This document shows, piece after piece, positions 36,136 to 47,338 of a DNA stretch of 64,000 bases (within the stretch, counting starts at the first letter, position 1; each line of letters opens with the position of its first letter). The DNA lies in NCBI GenBank assembly GCA_951640165.1, contig OX621242.1, forward strand, positions 16,113,501 through 16,177,500. Direction: 5' to 3'. The notes under the pieces were generated by a model. It did not search any database and was not told the origin of the DNA. It was given only the letters and a program-made list of their open reading frames with translations. A program made the translations under genes and the position numbers. This stretch comes from Pseudoips prasinana. Taxonomy: Eukaryota > Arthropoda > Insecta > Lepidoptera > Nolidae.

Positions 36136-36639
36136 AAACGTAAAACATACAGCCGATCGATAATTTCCTTTTATTGACGACGAATAAACTGGTAAAAGTT
36201 TTAAAACTATAATAAAATACTGCATGAACAACATTTCATTACAGTATCACTCTACAACATGAACCTAAAGTTAATATGGGCATGGTGTTTTGTTAAATCC
36301 GGTTACCAAAAAACTAAATTTAACACTTATTTCTATACTTTATTAAGGTTGTGATATACTTACATAAGATAAATTTTGTTTTATATAATAGCAAGGAAAA
36401 CGAGCAAGCAGATCACGTGATGGTAACTGATCCTCGAATTCGGCGAACTGGCAATCCCAGTTTTGATAATTTTTGTTTGCTCCTTTTTTACCGTTTTACC
36501 GTAATTGTAAGTTTATATGCACGGGGATAGCATAAAACTTCTTACTAGAGTCTGTAGTTAAACAGCATTAAAGAACTTACAAAATAAATATACAAGAAAA
36601 AACTTTATTTATAAAACAGAAATAGTACGAAAAACTTGC

Positions 36640-36838
36640 CTTGAATTGCGGTATCCGACTGTCGAGGATCCTCTGAAATATGAGGAACAACGAAGCTTGG
36701 AACATCATTGAGGGCCTCTTACAGTCCCACGCGACTCGGTGTAACATCTTAATGATACAATGATTCGTGTGCGGCAGATTCTTTTCGTATCTTTCTAGTA
36801 GAGATGTGCAGGCACTTACCACACTGGGATGGCAAAAC
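36640..36838 (-). CDS. timeout: timeout exon H, with a GC splice donor
   Basis: This 199-nt exon encodes RFCHPSVVSACTSLLERYEK, then NLPHTNHCIIKMLHRVAWDC and, at its end, ASLFLIFQRILDSRIPQFK. Human TIMELESS has RFACSTVVRAYVLLLRSYQQ and [20 protein letters not shown] here. The acceptor is ttttttag|G. The 3' boundary reads CAATTCAAG|gcaagt. No GT donor keeps the frame with exon I, while GC within the AAG|GCAAGT context fits the known minor GC-AG class processed by the major spliceosome. Phase 0 then joins ELEKFAIFILRKF correctly. A degenerate partial copy lies at 34909-35019. Confidence 0.93.
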
Positions 36839-36949
36839 CTAAAAAATTAATTACACATAAATACGTAATCACACTACTGATTGAGGAAATATTGGGTTAC
36901 CAGCAATTTTGGGTTGCTAAATAATATCATTAAGTGATACAAATCCCGC

Positions 36950-37050
36950 CCACTCGAGTATGATTCGCCAGACCGTCTCAACTTGGGCCACGTTGAAAGC
37001 GATAGTAGAGGAACCCGTTAAGTTTGTTTCACTGGGTCTTTTAAGTTTTG
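36950..37050 (+). mobile_element. LINE fragment
   Basis: Holds AGACCGTCTCAACTTGGGCC and AACCCGTTAAGTTTGTTTCA, the complement of internal sequence in 51835-52310. Confidence 0.55.
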
Positions 37051-37079
37051 CGCATTAGCTCAGACGGTAGCATTACCGC

Positions 37080-37265
37080 GACATAAATGCGAAAGTTTGT
37101 GAGTATGGATGTTTGTTACTCTTTCACGCAAAAACTACAAACAAAAATATATTACTACAAAGTTAAATCAAAATTGATTTAACTTTGTAGTAATATAGCT
37201 TATATACCCGAATAAAATATAGGCTATAATTTATAAAGCTTAACGCGGATGGGTGACACAGCTAG
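37080..37265 (+). mobile_element. short Helitron with internal palindrome
   Basis: It shares ATAAATGCGAAAGTTTGTGA and the GACACAGCTAG end with 4039-4198. A palindrome with TTACTACAAAGTTAAATC arms lies at about 37148-37191. The extreme 5' bases are worn. Confidence 0.75.
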
Positions 37266-38161
37266 TATGTAATATAACCAACAAAATCCACCTACCGATA
37301 TTTATAAAACCGCTTTCACATGAAAACAACCGGCATTCAAATCGTCTGTCTGTTAATAAGCTATAATACCACTAGACGAACATCTTCAAGGTTTTGCATC
37401 GAGCGTTAAAATAATTACATCGTAATAATTAAGTACTCATTTTATCCATATTGAAAACATTTTGTTAATTCGTAACTGATTCTCACTCTTACGCGCGCAG
37501 AAGACATAGTCATTTGTTATTTACTACGCTTACAAGTCCTTTGAATTCAACAGATAGAATTTACGATAGGTTTCATATTTCAAATAGAAGCTTTTACCCG
37601 CAGCTCTATCCTCGTGGGAATTTATGTTAATAAAACCTAATAGTTTTGCTATCTACTTAGGTTACCCCAGACTAAGACCTTCTTTTGGTCCTTGTGTACA
37701 GGTAAAAAAGTAACCCCACATATTTTCGGAATTGTAATATGAGAATTATGATCTGTCGCGAACTCCAATCTTTATAGTGAATACTCTTATTTTAATGATG
37801 GTTCAAAAATGAATTAACCGAAATAAAATTATTCATTAAAATTGCCAGAATCAGATTGTAAAAGCCGGATACCGGGAATCTCATAATCTAATTTTCAGGA
37901 AAATGTTTAAAGCTCGCTCAAATTCCAGGGACTGAGTAATTGAATAAAATATCATTAACAGAAGTTCAATTACATTTGCTAAGTCCTTTTGATATAATAT
38001 CAAATACTATGTGCAACCTCCAGATCTCCACTCAGAGTATTCGTTTTTTTAACTAGCCATTAGGCTAGATTATCAGTAAAAGATATATTTAACCAAACCC
38101 TGAAAACTCAATTCCAACGAGGATAAATACAGTGACTCAGTTATTAGTGAACCTGCCTTCT

Positions 38162-38407
38162 GGGCCGCTACCGGCTAAGTCGCCGAACATCGATTTTTTG
38201 GCGTTGGCGTTCAAATAAATAAAGGTAATAAAATTACTTAATTAATCGTTAAATTGACTTCCATGAGCACATGTGACGTCACTAGTGGTCCGGAATCGAT
38301 TGTCAACGTTGAAGCAGATTTAACGATTCATCAAGTCATTTTTAACCCATATTTATTTGAACGCCATTAAAGAAATCGATGTTCGGCAAATTTGCCGGTA
38401 GAGGCCC
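38162..38407. mobile_element. 246-bp MITE with GGGCC ends
   Basis: Inverted arms begin GGGCCGCTACCGGC and GGGCCTCTACCGGC (right end read on the minus strand). They continue through GCCGAACATCGATTT and GGCGTTCAAATAAATA to ATCGTTAAAT, about 90 bp with small gaps. No ORF and no clear target duplication. Confidence 0.8.
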
Positions 38408-38424
38408 TGATTTAAAGGTTATGC

Positions 38425-38870
38425 GTTCGATCCTCGCATAAGACTAATGCCTATGTCTTGGTCTGCGTATATTTACAAAGAAACGAGTAATTAGGTATTT
38501 CTATTCGTCCGTATCCATATGCTGTGGGGTGACGGCGGCGAAAATCAGAATATCTTCACACCATCTCATCCCGTGAGGGACGTAGAAGTCGACCCGACGG
38601 AATATCTACTAGAGGACGGTCAGCAGCTTCTTTCTGAGTACTATGATTATCTTACTGTAATCGCCAACCCGTCTGCCAAGCGTAGCGATTATAGCATATC
38701 CTCCCAAGATGATTCTTGGGGAGGCTTTTGTACAGCAGTGGACTTTTTATAGCTGTTATGATGATTCTGCCGATGATCCGATTTCTAGTATCCATAGTAA
38801 AAGCTTTGTTTAGTTTGGGTTAGATGCCTGTGTATGATATCACTCGGACATTTATTTATTATTACTTCTA
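38425..38870 (+). mobile_element. SINE family A interrupted by an RTE-type tail
   Basis: The SINE parts at 38425-38515 and 38780-38870 (AGCTTTGTTTAGTTTGGGTT) are separated by 38519-38775, which holds CCCGTCTGCCAAGCGTAGCG and AGCAGTGGACTTTTTATAGC, an RTE-type 3' end. Confidence 0.65.
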
Positions 38871-39214
38871 GCTTGTTTTACGGATATTTTCAGTTCGAGT
38901 ATATTTATTTAGAAACATCGCCCCACACTGTACAAATAAATCCTTTTATCGCAAGGGTTATACAAATATGCAAAAGCCCAGACTCGGAACAACCATATTA
39001 GGTCACACAAATAGTTGTATTGGACGGGGATAATTTATAAGAAAATTTACTTGTACAAAGTGTGACATCAGTAATGGAGTAAATTTAAACAGCTCAATCT
39101 ACTAGTGTAACTAAAAAAATAACAGGGAGCCAGGTTTTGAATACGAAATCAAATTTTTTGTCCCCTATACAAAATCCTTTGGCTGATCGACAATTTGCTT
39201 CTTTTTCTTTTTTT

Positions 39215-39360
39215 TTAAATGACAACGCCTGCACTGCTGAATTTAATCCGTGTCGCGAGGTACTTTACAAACATATAATTGATGGACACAAAGTACATCC
39301 AGACTCAGAACAACTATTCATGGGTCACACAAGTAGTTGTCCTGCGCGGGATTCGAACCC
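39215..39360 (-). mobile_element. SINE family C
   Basis: Holds ACAACGCCTGCACTGCTGAA, ACAAACATATAATTGATGGA and the B-box complement GGGATTCGAACCC. The head is truncated. A second worn copy is at about 38935-39040. Confidence 0.73.
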
Positions 39361-39452
39361 TTAAGTTTTCTTTTCGAAAGTTAATATCTTTTTATGTATG
39401 TTGCATGTCGATGTAAAGTATTGTTCAGTTTCATAGGCGTGTATAGATAATA

Positions 39453-39685
39453 TTAATAATATCCTGGGACATTATTATCACACGGCCATGTGATCCCAAA
39501 CTAAGCAGAGCTTGTACTATGGAAACCAGATAACTGATATACTACATAAGTACATATAATACTTTTCTTTTTGTAAATACATGCTTATATGGATAATTAC
39601 ACCCAGACTCAGGACAAACAGAAATGTTCATGCAGACAAATATCTGTCCTGGATGGGAATCGAACCCACGACCACGTCAAAAATT
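39453..39685 (-). mobile_element. SINE family A
   Basis: Runs from AATATCCTGGGACATTATTA to the B-box complement GGGAATCGAACCCACGACCA; the A-box end of the head is missing. Confidence 0.77.
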
Positions 39686-39990
39686 GGGTTCCATCTGAAT
39701 TCCACAATTACGTGGCAATTATTAATTCAAATATTGCGTATGGACCTTCAGTTTTAACTAAGAGAATTTATGTAGGAAGAACGACGGAATGAAGATTCTC
39801 TATATAAATTATTTTGCTGAAATTCTTACTCGTATATTCGTTCACGCTCGTCTAACACGTTATACTAAATATACGTATCTACAATTCTGTTCTCAACAGC
39901 CAAACAAAGTCCATACGCAAAACTATTTAAATCACAACCGATTTTTTTCATTAATATTGAAATTAGGTATTAATATAGTATGTTAATTAC

Positions 39991-40063
39991 CTGTTTACAA
40001 AATCGTTGAAATCGAAATCAGTTTCTACAATGGCCGTATTCCTTTCTTGTTCTTCTTCTTCAT
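39991..40063 (-). CDS. timeout: timeout exon G
   Basis: This 73-nt exon encodes DEEEEQERNTAIVETDFDFN, then DFVN and the first two bases of an arginine codon. The acidic stretch closes the linker, and ETDFDFNDFVNRF matches the start of the family's next helical block (human SEKEFNFLDYLKRFA). The acceptor is gttttag|AT and the donor AACAG|gtaatt. The borrowed AG completes the arginine with the first base of exon H. Confidence 0.9.
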
Positions 40064-40183
40064 CTAAAACGGGAAAAACCATTAAGAGACTATCTTACTT
40101 TATAACTCGGTACCTGGTAGAATGCACTTCACCGTAAATGCAGTGGAATGGCGTTTTATAAAGAAACTATTTATAATACTAAC

Positions 40184-40234
40184 CCTCTTCTTCATAATCT
40201 GCGTTTTCATCATTTTCCTCTGCTTCATTGTTTT
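40184..40234 (-). CDS. timeout: timeout exon F (short acidic exon)
   Basis: A 51-nt micro-sized exon encodes ENNEAEENDENADYEEE plus one base. It corresponds to the glutamate-rich linker of TIMELESS, which in human is a long run of E. The acceptor is ttttttcag and the donor is GAGG|gttagt, a slightly weak GT site. A 120-nt intron separates it from exon G. The exon is too short for simple ORF searches; it is supported by phase agreement on both sides and by the conserved acidic character. Confidence 0.85.
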
Positions 40235-40629
40235 CTGAAAAAAAAAGAATGCATCTATGGTTTACGTTTCAATTGGAGAATAACACATAAAAGTTCAATA
40301 CATCGTATTTCCAAGTGACTTTTAAGGAAGTTCACTAATAAAATTTTGTATCCTTGAATCTTTTAGAATGTTTTCAATTTGCCTGTACGTATTTTTATGA
40401 TGTATGTATTTTTTATACCGCTTTTGATAATTTTATGGATAGGGAATATCTTCGTACCATATATATTTTTTGCAAATTAGTAATTAAACATTTGGCAAAT
40501 AAAGAAGCCCCTGCCTTTCGAAATTGTATGCAAATAAGTTTGGATAGGACACTCCCAAGTATTATACACACTATGTCTACTGTCAACTACACATTGAATT
40601 TATTTGCCTTGGTAATTTGGTAGGAGCGT

Positions 40630-40930
40630 TTTCAACCGCACATTATGAGGTCCTGGGTTAAAATCCTGGGCCAGGAGTAAAAGGGATTTTGAGATTTTTT
40701 CTATTAAAAAGATTTTTCAGTATTACACCTCTGTGTCTCGGAGATCACATAAAGCTGTCGGTTCTGTACCTGACCTTTTTCCGATAGTCGTCTGATAGAA
40801 CATGAGAGTGATGGCATGGAAAGTGCCCCTGTGTTTGCGACAACTCTTGTGCACCATAATATGTCCCACGCAGATGGCTAGTCTACTCCAAAGAGAGTAG
40901 CCGTCATGGCCGAAATTCGACCAGTAACAT
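40630..40930 (+). mobile_element. SINE family B
   Basis: Head GAGGTCCTGGGTTAAAATCC, body CTGTACCTGACCTTTTTCCG and end GTCATGGCCGAAATTCGACC. It ends about 64 bases from the exon E donor and fills most of the intron between exons E and F-side sequence. Confidence 0.78.
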
Positions 40931-40993
40931 TATTATTTATGAACTTTCTAATAGGAAATACTGATTTAATAGTATAATACGTATGGTACTTAC

Positions 40994-41103
40994 CAGTAGT
41001 GTCGACTCCTAAATCTGTGTTATAGACAGTTTCAAGCATCGTAAGCTCTTCATCTTCTGAAATGCCGTTGGTTCCGAATATTCCTTCCTCTGGCCATACT
41101 TCC
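40994..41103 (-). CDS. timeout: timeout exon E
   Basis: This 110-nt exon encodes REVWPEEGIFGTNGISEDEE, then LTMLETVYNTDLGVDTTG. Human TIMELESS reads [28 protein letters not shown] at the same place. The acceptor is tatag|G and the donor ACTG|gtaagt. It enters with AG from exon D, which completes the arginine of AAREVWP, and leaves one base (G). Confidence 0.95.
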
Positions 41104-41574
41104 CTATACATAAAAAGTTAACTTTAAATGCATTTGTTTTTTTTTTAGCTCCAAGATAAGCTAGATACATTTGACATTAACGCCAAGCAGTTCCATACGT
41201 TAAAAATTAAAATATATGATACTACTTTATGATAAATATTCCTGTTCAAAGAATGCATTGAGTATAAAATAAGAATTTGAAGAATGTAGTATTTAATGTA
41301 AATTTTAAGAGGTTAGTTTACTTTTAAACTGATATAATTATATGAAAGTAATAATATAATTAGAAATTAAGTAATAATATTTACACAAAAAAATATTGTT
41401 TAGTGAAAATCATGATTTCGCCAAGATCGCCAGAAAAATTATAATATAAAAGATTTTAAAGGATAATCAAGATTAGACTAAGCAACAAAATAAGACGTAA
41501 ACAACGGAGCGAAAAGAAGCTTCTTTGGCGGTAAAAATTAATGTAATTATAATCTAAATATTATTTTATCATCA

Positions 41575-41815
41575 TAATCGGCCAGATATCGTTCACTGCT
41601 GGACATAGGCCTTCTCCAAAGGATTCTATAACGTTGTTACTTGGAGGGGTTTGCTTTAATCACCGCGCCTGGAATGCGGGTTGGCGACTGCAGTTAGGTG
41701 GTACTCAGGCGGCGGTGCTGCCCAACTACCTGGTCTATCCCTTAGTAGCCTTTCAAGGGATGCTATTTGTTGACCCTGTCATTCTTTTTGGGCCAGAAAC
41801 CACACGGCGATATTA
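41575..41815 (-). mobile_element. RTE-type LINE 3' tail
   Basis: Starts ATCATCATAATCGGCCAGAT, then CACTGCTGGACATAGGCCTT; on the minus strand this is the usual GTCCAGCAGTG ... GATGATGAT end. It abuts the Helitron at 41821. Confidence 0.7.
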
Positions 41816-41820
41816 TTTAA

Positions 41821-42150
41821 TCTATACATATAATAAAATCGTAGGAAAGTCAAAACTGTACATTGAATATTTTTTTAAAAGGATACTTGGGGGGTGATCT
41901 ATAATCGATATCGAAAGTCAAAAATATAGTATTTAGAATTTTTGTCTGTTTTTCTATATGTGTCCAGGCTAAACTCAAAAAGTACTGCATGGATTTACTT
42001 CAAATTTTGCATGAATGTGAGATGTGCAGTGAATATTACTAAGAGGTCGGGTCAACATATAGGCTACATATTATCACGCTATAACCTACGGGGGAGGAGC
42101 TGTGATAATTTATAAAGTTTAACGCGGGTAAAACCGCGGGACACAGCTAG
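41821..42150 (+). mobile_element. non-autonomous Helitron, complete copy
   Basis: It starts TCTATACATATAATAAAA and ends CGGGACACAGCTAG, with A immediately before (41820) and T after (42151), the target signature of Helitrons. It has no coding capacity. Similar copies are at 51256-51568 (minus), 53452 onward and 63881 onward, with a small piece at 46230-46290. Confidence 0.85.
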
Positions 42151-42507
42151 TTGATAATAATGGAGAACTGTAATTCAAATTTTACAGTACAATTAAATGT
42201 TGTCACAATATACTTATCTTCAAAAAACATGTGTGACACCACTATCTGTCTTTATCATAATAATTATCAATATTTATTTTATGCAAATATAGTATTTTAA
42301 TAATGTATTATATTTCTAGTATAATATAGTTTCTTATTTACATATATATATGTATGTAAAATAATATGTTCGTTAACATATTTATTATTTTAGGTGTACG
42401 ACACTTTGCTGCACCGTTACCAGCATTTGTTAAATTGAATTCCTATCCATAAAAAGGTTGTCTGGAAGAAATCGCTTAATACGATAAGATCATAAGATCT
42501 CCCATTG

Positions 42508-42638
42508 TAAAGACGCCAGCACATCCAGCTACCCTAATCTGTCAAATTTCTTTTATAGATTTTCAACTTTATCACATGGTTAACTTGCAATTGGGGAATT
42601 TGACAGATTGGGGTAGCTTGATGTGCTGGCGTCTGTAC
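42508..42638. mobile_element. MITE, second intact copy
   Basis: Same family as 24094-24233. The left end is slightly worn (AAAGACGCCAGCACAT). Confidence 0.83.
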
Positions 42639-43799
42639 ATAATATTCGATGATACAATGTTAAATGTTTTTTAATTATTTAAATTATTATATTCATACTA
42701 TTACTGCCTAAACTATGCGACATCACTATTACACACTTACGTAAAACCACTGCATAATTCCTGTGCACACCAACGAAAATAGAAAAAAGACAGCTTAACT
42801 ATAACGTGCTTGGATGAAAGATTCAATTATTTGATGGTGCTGCCGCGGCATGGCTTACAGGAGAAAATCAAAGGCCGAGCGTTGGATATCGATAAAGCCA
42901 TTTGATGCAGCGGCTAGCCGAGCAGGAAATGAAATGCCTCGAATTTCATTAGGTGCAAAGTCAAATCCTGTTCCAGCAGAACAAATGTGACCCAATTTTT
43001 ACGAACTATACAGGGTGTATCTATCGAAATGCTGACTTCAACTATTAATTATTAAAAAAATATTTTTCACCAGATTTTAAGTAAAATCGTAATACCAAAT
43101 AAGAAACAATGCGATCCTGATAAAACTAATTTAAATGCAATAACTTCTCTTTCTGTACTAAAGACTGGGAAATATAAATTTAATCGAACCATACACGCAA
43201 ACTTATGATTCCCTTGCTAACCCCGTTAGTACCCTGAATTGGTAGATTTGGTTCCTGAGCTGGTTCGATGCCTGCCGGACGGTCAAGTTCATAATTTCCC
43301 GGTTTTGAGTAGATTTATTACATTGCGAATAATGATTTAAAAAGTAAAGCATTATCTCGTTCCCGTATACCTCGTATGAGAAGGATAGATCATAGAACTG
43401 TTAAACTAACTGCTTGCCGCTTGTTCTAATGTTTTCGTATATTTATTCATCAATTATTATAATTTTTCATCAATTAACTGAATTAAAGGTGTGCCCCACC
43501 TTTAGTTCTGTGATTTAGTAAGTTTTCTTTAGATCTAAGTGGGGCCGCCTTATAGTTTACGGGGATTCCTTACAGAAAACCTTGGCGTGAAGACATTAGA
43601 CTTAATATAGGAGTAATAATTAATTTTTGAATTCCGCTTAGAACTTGCTATGACCTACGCGGGGTGTAAGGGATATCGACACGTTTATATATAAGAATTA
43701 ATATGATTTATGGTGATCCATCTAAAAGAAAAAAAAAAACATTTTGGGTTTTCCGTTCACTATATATCTTTAAATTATACATTAGGTACTTTATATAAG

Positions 43800-44055
43800 A
43801 GTGTATGCATCCTAACCGCGTGGTTTCCGGCCTAGAAAGAATGACAGGATCACCCTATACCATCCCGTGTCTCAGGATTATAAATATACCACCAGGAAGT
43901 CGTGGAGCAGCACCACCTGTGTACCAACTACCACCTAACTGAGGTCAACAACTAGCCTGCCAAACGTGATGATTACCAAACCCCTCCAAATGGTAACGTT
44001 GTGGAAATTATTGAGGGAGGCCTATGTCCAGCACTGTACGACTTCAGGCTGGTGG
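43800..44055 (+). mobile_element. RTE-type LINE 3' tail
   Basis: Holds GGGAGGCCTATGTCCAGCAC near its end and the CTGCCAAACGTGATGATTAC block found also at 18490 and 38670. Confidence 0.68.
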
Positions 44056-44059
44056 ATAA

Positions 44060-44980
44060 TAAATGTAAAGAGAGAGTTGAAAATGTAGAGAGAAAATGTC
44101 TGTACGCGTATAAATAGATTCATATACGCTTTAAAAAAATTAAAATATCAAGCTGAAGAACAAGCTGCCCTTACTGCATATCATGGATATGTCGGCTCAG
44201 TATTAAGATATGGATTGCTATTGTGGGGCAACTCTACACATATTCACAAAGCTTTTCTAGCCCAAAAAAAGTGTGTTAGGGAAATTTGTGGAGCAAGCCC
44301 TCTTGACTCGTGTAGACCTTTATTTAAAAATCTAAGACTCCTGACAATTACATCTCTATACATACTCGAGATAGAATTGTTTGTAAAAAATAATCCTCAT
44401 TTATTTGACAAAGCTTGTGTTGATAAGAAATACCTGTCCAGAGATCCATCGAAACTGGCTTCACAAAAATGTTTAAGTACACTGCAGCAAAAGAACAGCC
44501 ATATGATGGTAATAAAAGTGTATAACAAAATACCAAAAACACTACGTGAGCTACCACTTAATATATTCAAAAAAAATATTCAATTGGCTGTTAGATGGTT
44601 GTTTTTATAATTTAAAAAAAATTGACATGAAAAATAGATAATTTGACATAGTACTATTTTGACATAATACTTATTTAGACATACTTCTTAATATTAATAT
44701 CAGACATTATAAAATTATTATTACTTTTATGTGCTTATAATGATGTAAACAAATGTTATTAATTTTAAACTTACAAGATCTGATAGGCATATTAATCAAT
44801 GTGGTTTTATTGTATAGATGCTTTATATGTTATTTTTTTAATTATTAAATTACTTTATAATAATTAATCACTTTTTATGTCACTTAAATTTGCATGCCGT
44901 CAAATCGGCGTAACATGCTGAACCTATACAATTTTATGTAACACCTTGTAACCATGTTGCTGGCAAATAAATATATTTCA
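44060..44980 (+). mobile_element. 5'-truncated LINE with reverse-transcriptase C-terminus
   Basis: The 131-codon reading at 44215-44610 (LLWGNSTHIHKAFLAQKKCV, PLFKNLRLLTITSLYILE, VYNKIPKTLRELPL) is the C-terminal, post-catalytic part of a non-LTR reverse transcriptase. In-frame remnants start at about 44130 (LKYQAEEQAALTAYHGYVG) and an upstream stop breaks it. A 3' untranslated part ends at about 44980 with CTGGCAAATAAATATATTTC. The catalytic core is absent. Confidence 0.75.
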
Positions 44981-45531
44981 TTTCTAATTATTACATTACA
45001 ATATTGCAAAGTTAAAATACTTATTTTTAAAGATAGTAAATGGTAAAATTTTATTCTTTAGCCTGAATTAGTTTATTTTTTATTATAATAATTTTTCGTT
45101 GAATTTGCGGATACACGCATAGTAAAGCCATCTCACACACAACAAGAGTTTACAACGTAATTATAGGGTATCATGCTCCTTCATTTTCTTGGTAAGGCCT
45201 TAATATTTGTTAACAACGAAGAAAAACATGGTGAATAAATCCCCAGGCTCCATAAAAATGATCCGCATGGAGTCAACGAGAGTGGATGCACCTAAGCCTT
45301 CTTAAATTAAGAAAACCAAAAATGGACAAGTGCGAGTATTACATGCGCCCTGAGGGTTCTGTTAAATTGTATTACGTATGAAGATAGAACATTCATTTCG
45401 GATTGGGGAAGCCTTTTCCTTTCTTAGTAGAAAATTTTATATCGATATACTCATTACAAAATCAATGAGTTATAACCATTGATTTTGTTATTAATATATC
45501 GTAGGAGATGGTAAGTTTAACTTGAACAAAT

Positions 45532-46117
45532 AAAAACCGGCCAAGTGCGAGTCGGACTCTTCCATGAAGGGTTTCGCAGCAGCAAGTATTTCAGTTGATT
45601 AAATAAAAGGTAAATTGCGGTTTACGATTTATGACGCATTAAAAAAAACTACTTACTACTCGTTCAAACCAATTTTCGTTGTTAGTTTACATGGTAATGT
45701 ACATCATATATATTTTTTAGTTTTATCATTCTATTATTTTAGAAGTTACAGGGGGGACACTCATTTTTCAACTTTGGAAGTGTCTCTCGCGCAAACTATT
45801 CAGTTTAGAAAAAAATAATATTAGGAACCTCAATATCATTTTTGAAGACCTATCCATAGACATGTATGGGTACGATGAAAAAAAAATTTAAGTTTCAGTT
45901 CTATGTATGGGGAATCCCGAAAATTATTATTATTTTTCTATGTTTGTGTTAAAATCTTAATGCGTTTCACAGAATACATCTACTTACCAAGCTTCAACAA
46001 TACAGCTCTTATAGTTTCGGAAAAAAGTGGCTGTGACATACGGACGGACAGACAGACAGACAGACATGACGAATCTATAAGGGTTCCGTTTTTTGCCATT
46101 TGGCTACGGAACCCTAA
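45532..46117 (+). repeat. lepidopteran dispersed repeat, copy 2
   Basis: About 585 bp, aligned along its whole length with 10889-11505. Differences are mainly small indels, for example in the G-run and a short gap near the middle. Same ends. The plus-strand readings 45615-45818 and 45903-46139 fall inside it and are not genes. Confidence 0.8.
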
Positions 46118-46626
46118 AACATCTTTGACTATCATTTAATGGGGCTGACAAAAGACAAATTGTTTCAATGCGAATTCTACTTGTTAACCTTACTAAAATA
46201 TATAAACATGTCTGTCAAATTTTATTATATCTATACATATAATAAATCTGTAGAAAAATAAATTTTGTACATCAAAAGAAAATCCAAAATTTATAATAAA
46301 TACATTAGCTGTTCCAGAGCCAAATGAATTATTCTCTAAATAGGTTTCGGTGAGAGAGATTGTGTGTGCCAAAATAAGTAGCATAGTGGCATTTTTTTTT
46401 GCACAGAATCTCTAATTTTGTATACCTTCAAGGTATCGTTCGCCTGTTCTAAAAAGGCTCCGTGTTGAATATTTGAGAACCGAACCCAAATAAAAACCAT
46501 CATCTGGTTGGTGTATACGCCAAAAATATTTAGGTTACTGCAGTCTGTAGCGATTAAACGGAAAGAGTTATTACGGTTTAATCTTGGGCGGGTAGTGCAA
46601 GTGTATTGACTGTCTTGGAATCAGAT

Positions 46627-47228
46627 GTACAGACACCAGCACATCAAACTACCCCAATCTGTAAAATTTCCCCAATTGAAAGTGAACCTTATGCTTATGT
46701 GCATAAAAATATCGATTCCTTCTGTAAAAGGAGCGATACACATAATGTAAATACTAGATATAAGAATAATCTCATACTGCATACTACCCGTCTCCACAAA
46801 ATAAGTAACTCTTTTATGGGGCAATGTATAAGATTCTATAACAAACTTCCCAATGATATTAGAGAATTGTCTACGAATAAGTTTAAAAGAATTATTAAAG
46901 CCAAATTGTGTAGCAGGGCATATTACAAAATTTCTGATTATTTAAGTGATAAAAGTGCTTGGGATGGAGTTGTTCTGAGTCAACACATATGATTGTAATT
47001 AATCTTAAGTATATTTTATTTTAAAAAAGGATTCCTACTGAGTTTTCTGGCAGTGTTTCTCAGTAGCTGCCACGTCATGCACTGCACGGTAGGGTAAAAA
47101 AAATATGACGATTCCACATAAATGTAAAATTTTTACGGAATAAAGTTACTTTGACTTTGACTTTGAAGCTGAAAATCTATAAAATAAATTTGAAAGATTG
47201 GGGTAGCTGAATGTGCTGGCGTCTGTAC
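46627..47228 (+). mobile_element. MITE (TACAGACGCCAGCACAT ends), split copy
   Basis: The halves at 46627-46701 and 47165-47228 have the inverted ends of the intact copies at 24094-24233 and 42508-42638. The LINE fragment entered the loop region between CTTATGCTTATGTG and the GCTGAAAATCTAT arm. Confidence 0.8.
46702..47165 (+). mobile_element. LINE 3' fragment inserted in an MITE
   Basis: It encodes RYKNNLILHTTRLHKISNSF, then CIRFYNKLPNDIRELSTNKF, the C-terminal end of a non-LTR ORF2. It finishes with a (TTTGAC)n-like tail at 47148-47165. The 128-codon reading from 46606 is partly MITE sequence at its start, so its N-terminus is a chimera and not a real protein. Confidence 0.8.
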
Positions 47229-47257
47229 TAAGTTTTGATATAGAATGCTTTACTTAC

Positions 47258-47338
47258 CTCGCAGCTCGAAACATTCCAATGGCATCTTCGAAATTGTAGT
47301 CACGCATCGACCTCTGAATGTTCTTCATACAATCTTCT
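47258..47338 (-). CDS. timeout: timeout exon D
   Basis: This 81-nt exon encodes KEDCMKNIQRSMRDYNFEDA, then IGMFRAAR. It matches the TIMELESS helical pair that in human reads [29 protein letters not shown], and the family's EVWP follows directly in the next exon. The acceptor is tttttcag|A and the donor GAG|gtaagt. A SINE/LINE-rich intron of 6.2 kb separates it from exon E, and an MITE split by a LINE fragment ends about 30 bases from this exon's donor side. Confidence 0.93.

Larger units (their letters stand above)
28193..36639 (-). other. timeout: timeout intron H/I
   Basis: This 8.4-kb intron begins with a GC donor. It holds a LINE tail (28690-28790), a GA tract (30029-30106), a hairpin (31615-31671), SINEs, a LINE RNase H-like remnant (32190-32470), the 5S-like SINE (34430-34712), the decayed exon copy (34909-35019) and a segment between two direct repeats (35487-35840). 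The stretches 28800-30000, 30110-31600 and 32480-33350 show nothing clear. Confidence 0.75.
41104..47257 (-). other. timeout: timeout intron D/E
   Basis: This 6.2-kb intron is mostly identifiable repeat: an RTE tail (41575-41815), Helitron (41821-42150), MITE (42508-42638), RTE tail (43800-44055), LINE 3' part (44060-44980), the dispersed repeat (45532-46117) and an MITE split by a LINE (46627-47228). Nothing was recognised in 42650-43190 or 43350-43790. Confidence 0.75.

Noticed and set aside
41634..41897. 87-codon plus-strand reading
   Set aside because: It runs across the junction of an RTE tail and a Helitron.
45903..46139. 78-codon plus-strand reading containing DRQTDRHDE
   Set aside because: It lies inside the dispersed repeat; the motif is the GACAGACAGACAG tract.
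46606..46701. N-terminal part of a 128-codon reading
   Set aside because: It is MITE sequence fused by chance to a LINE remnant.
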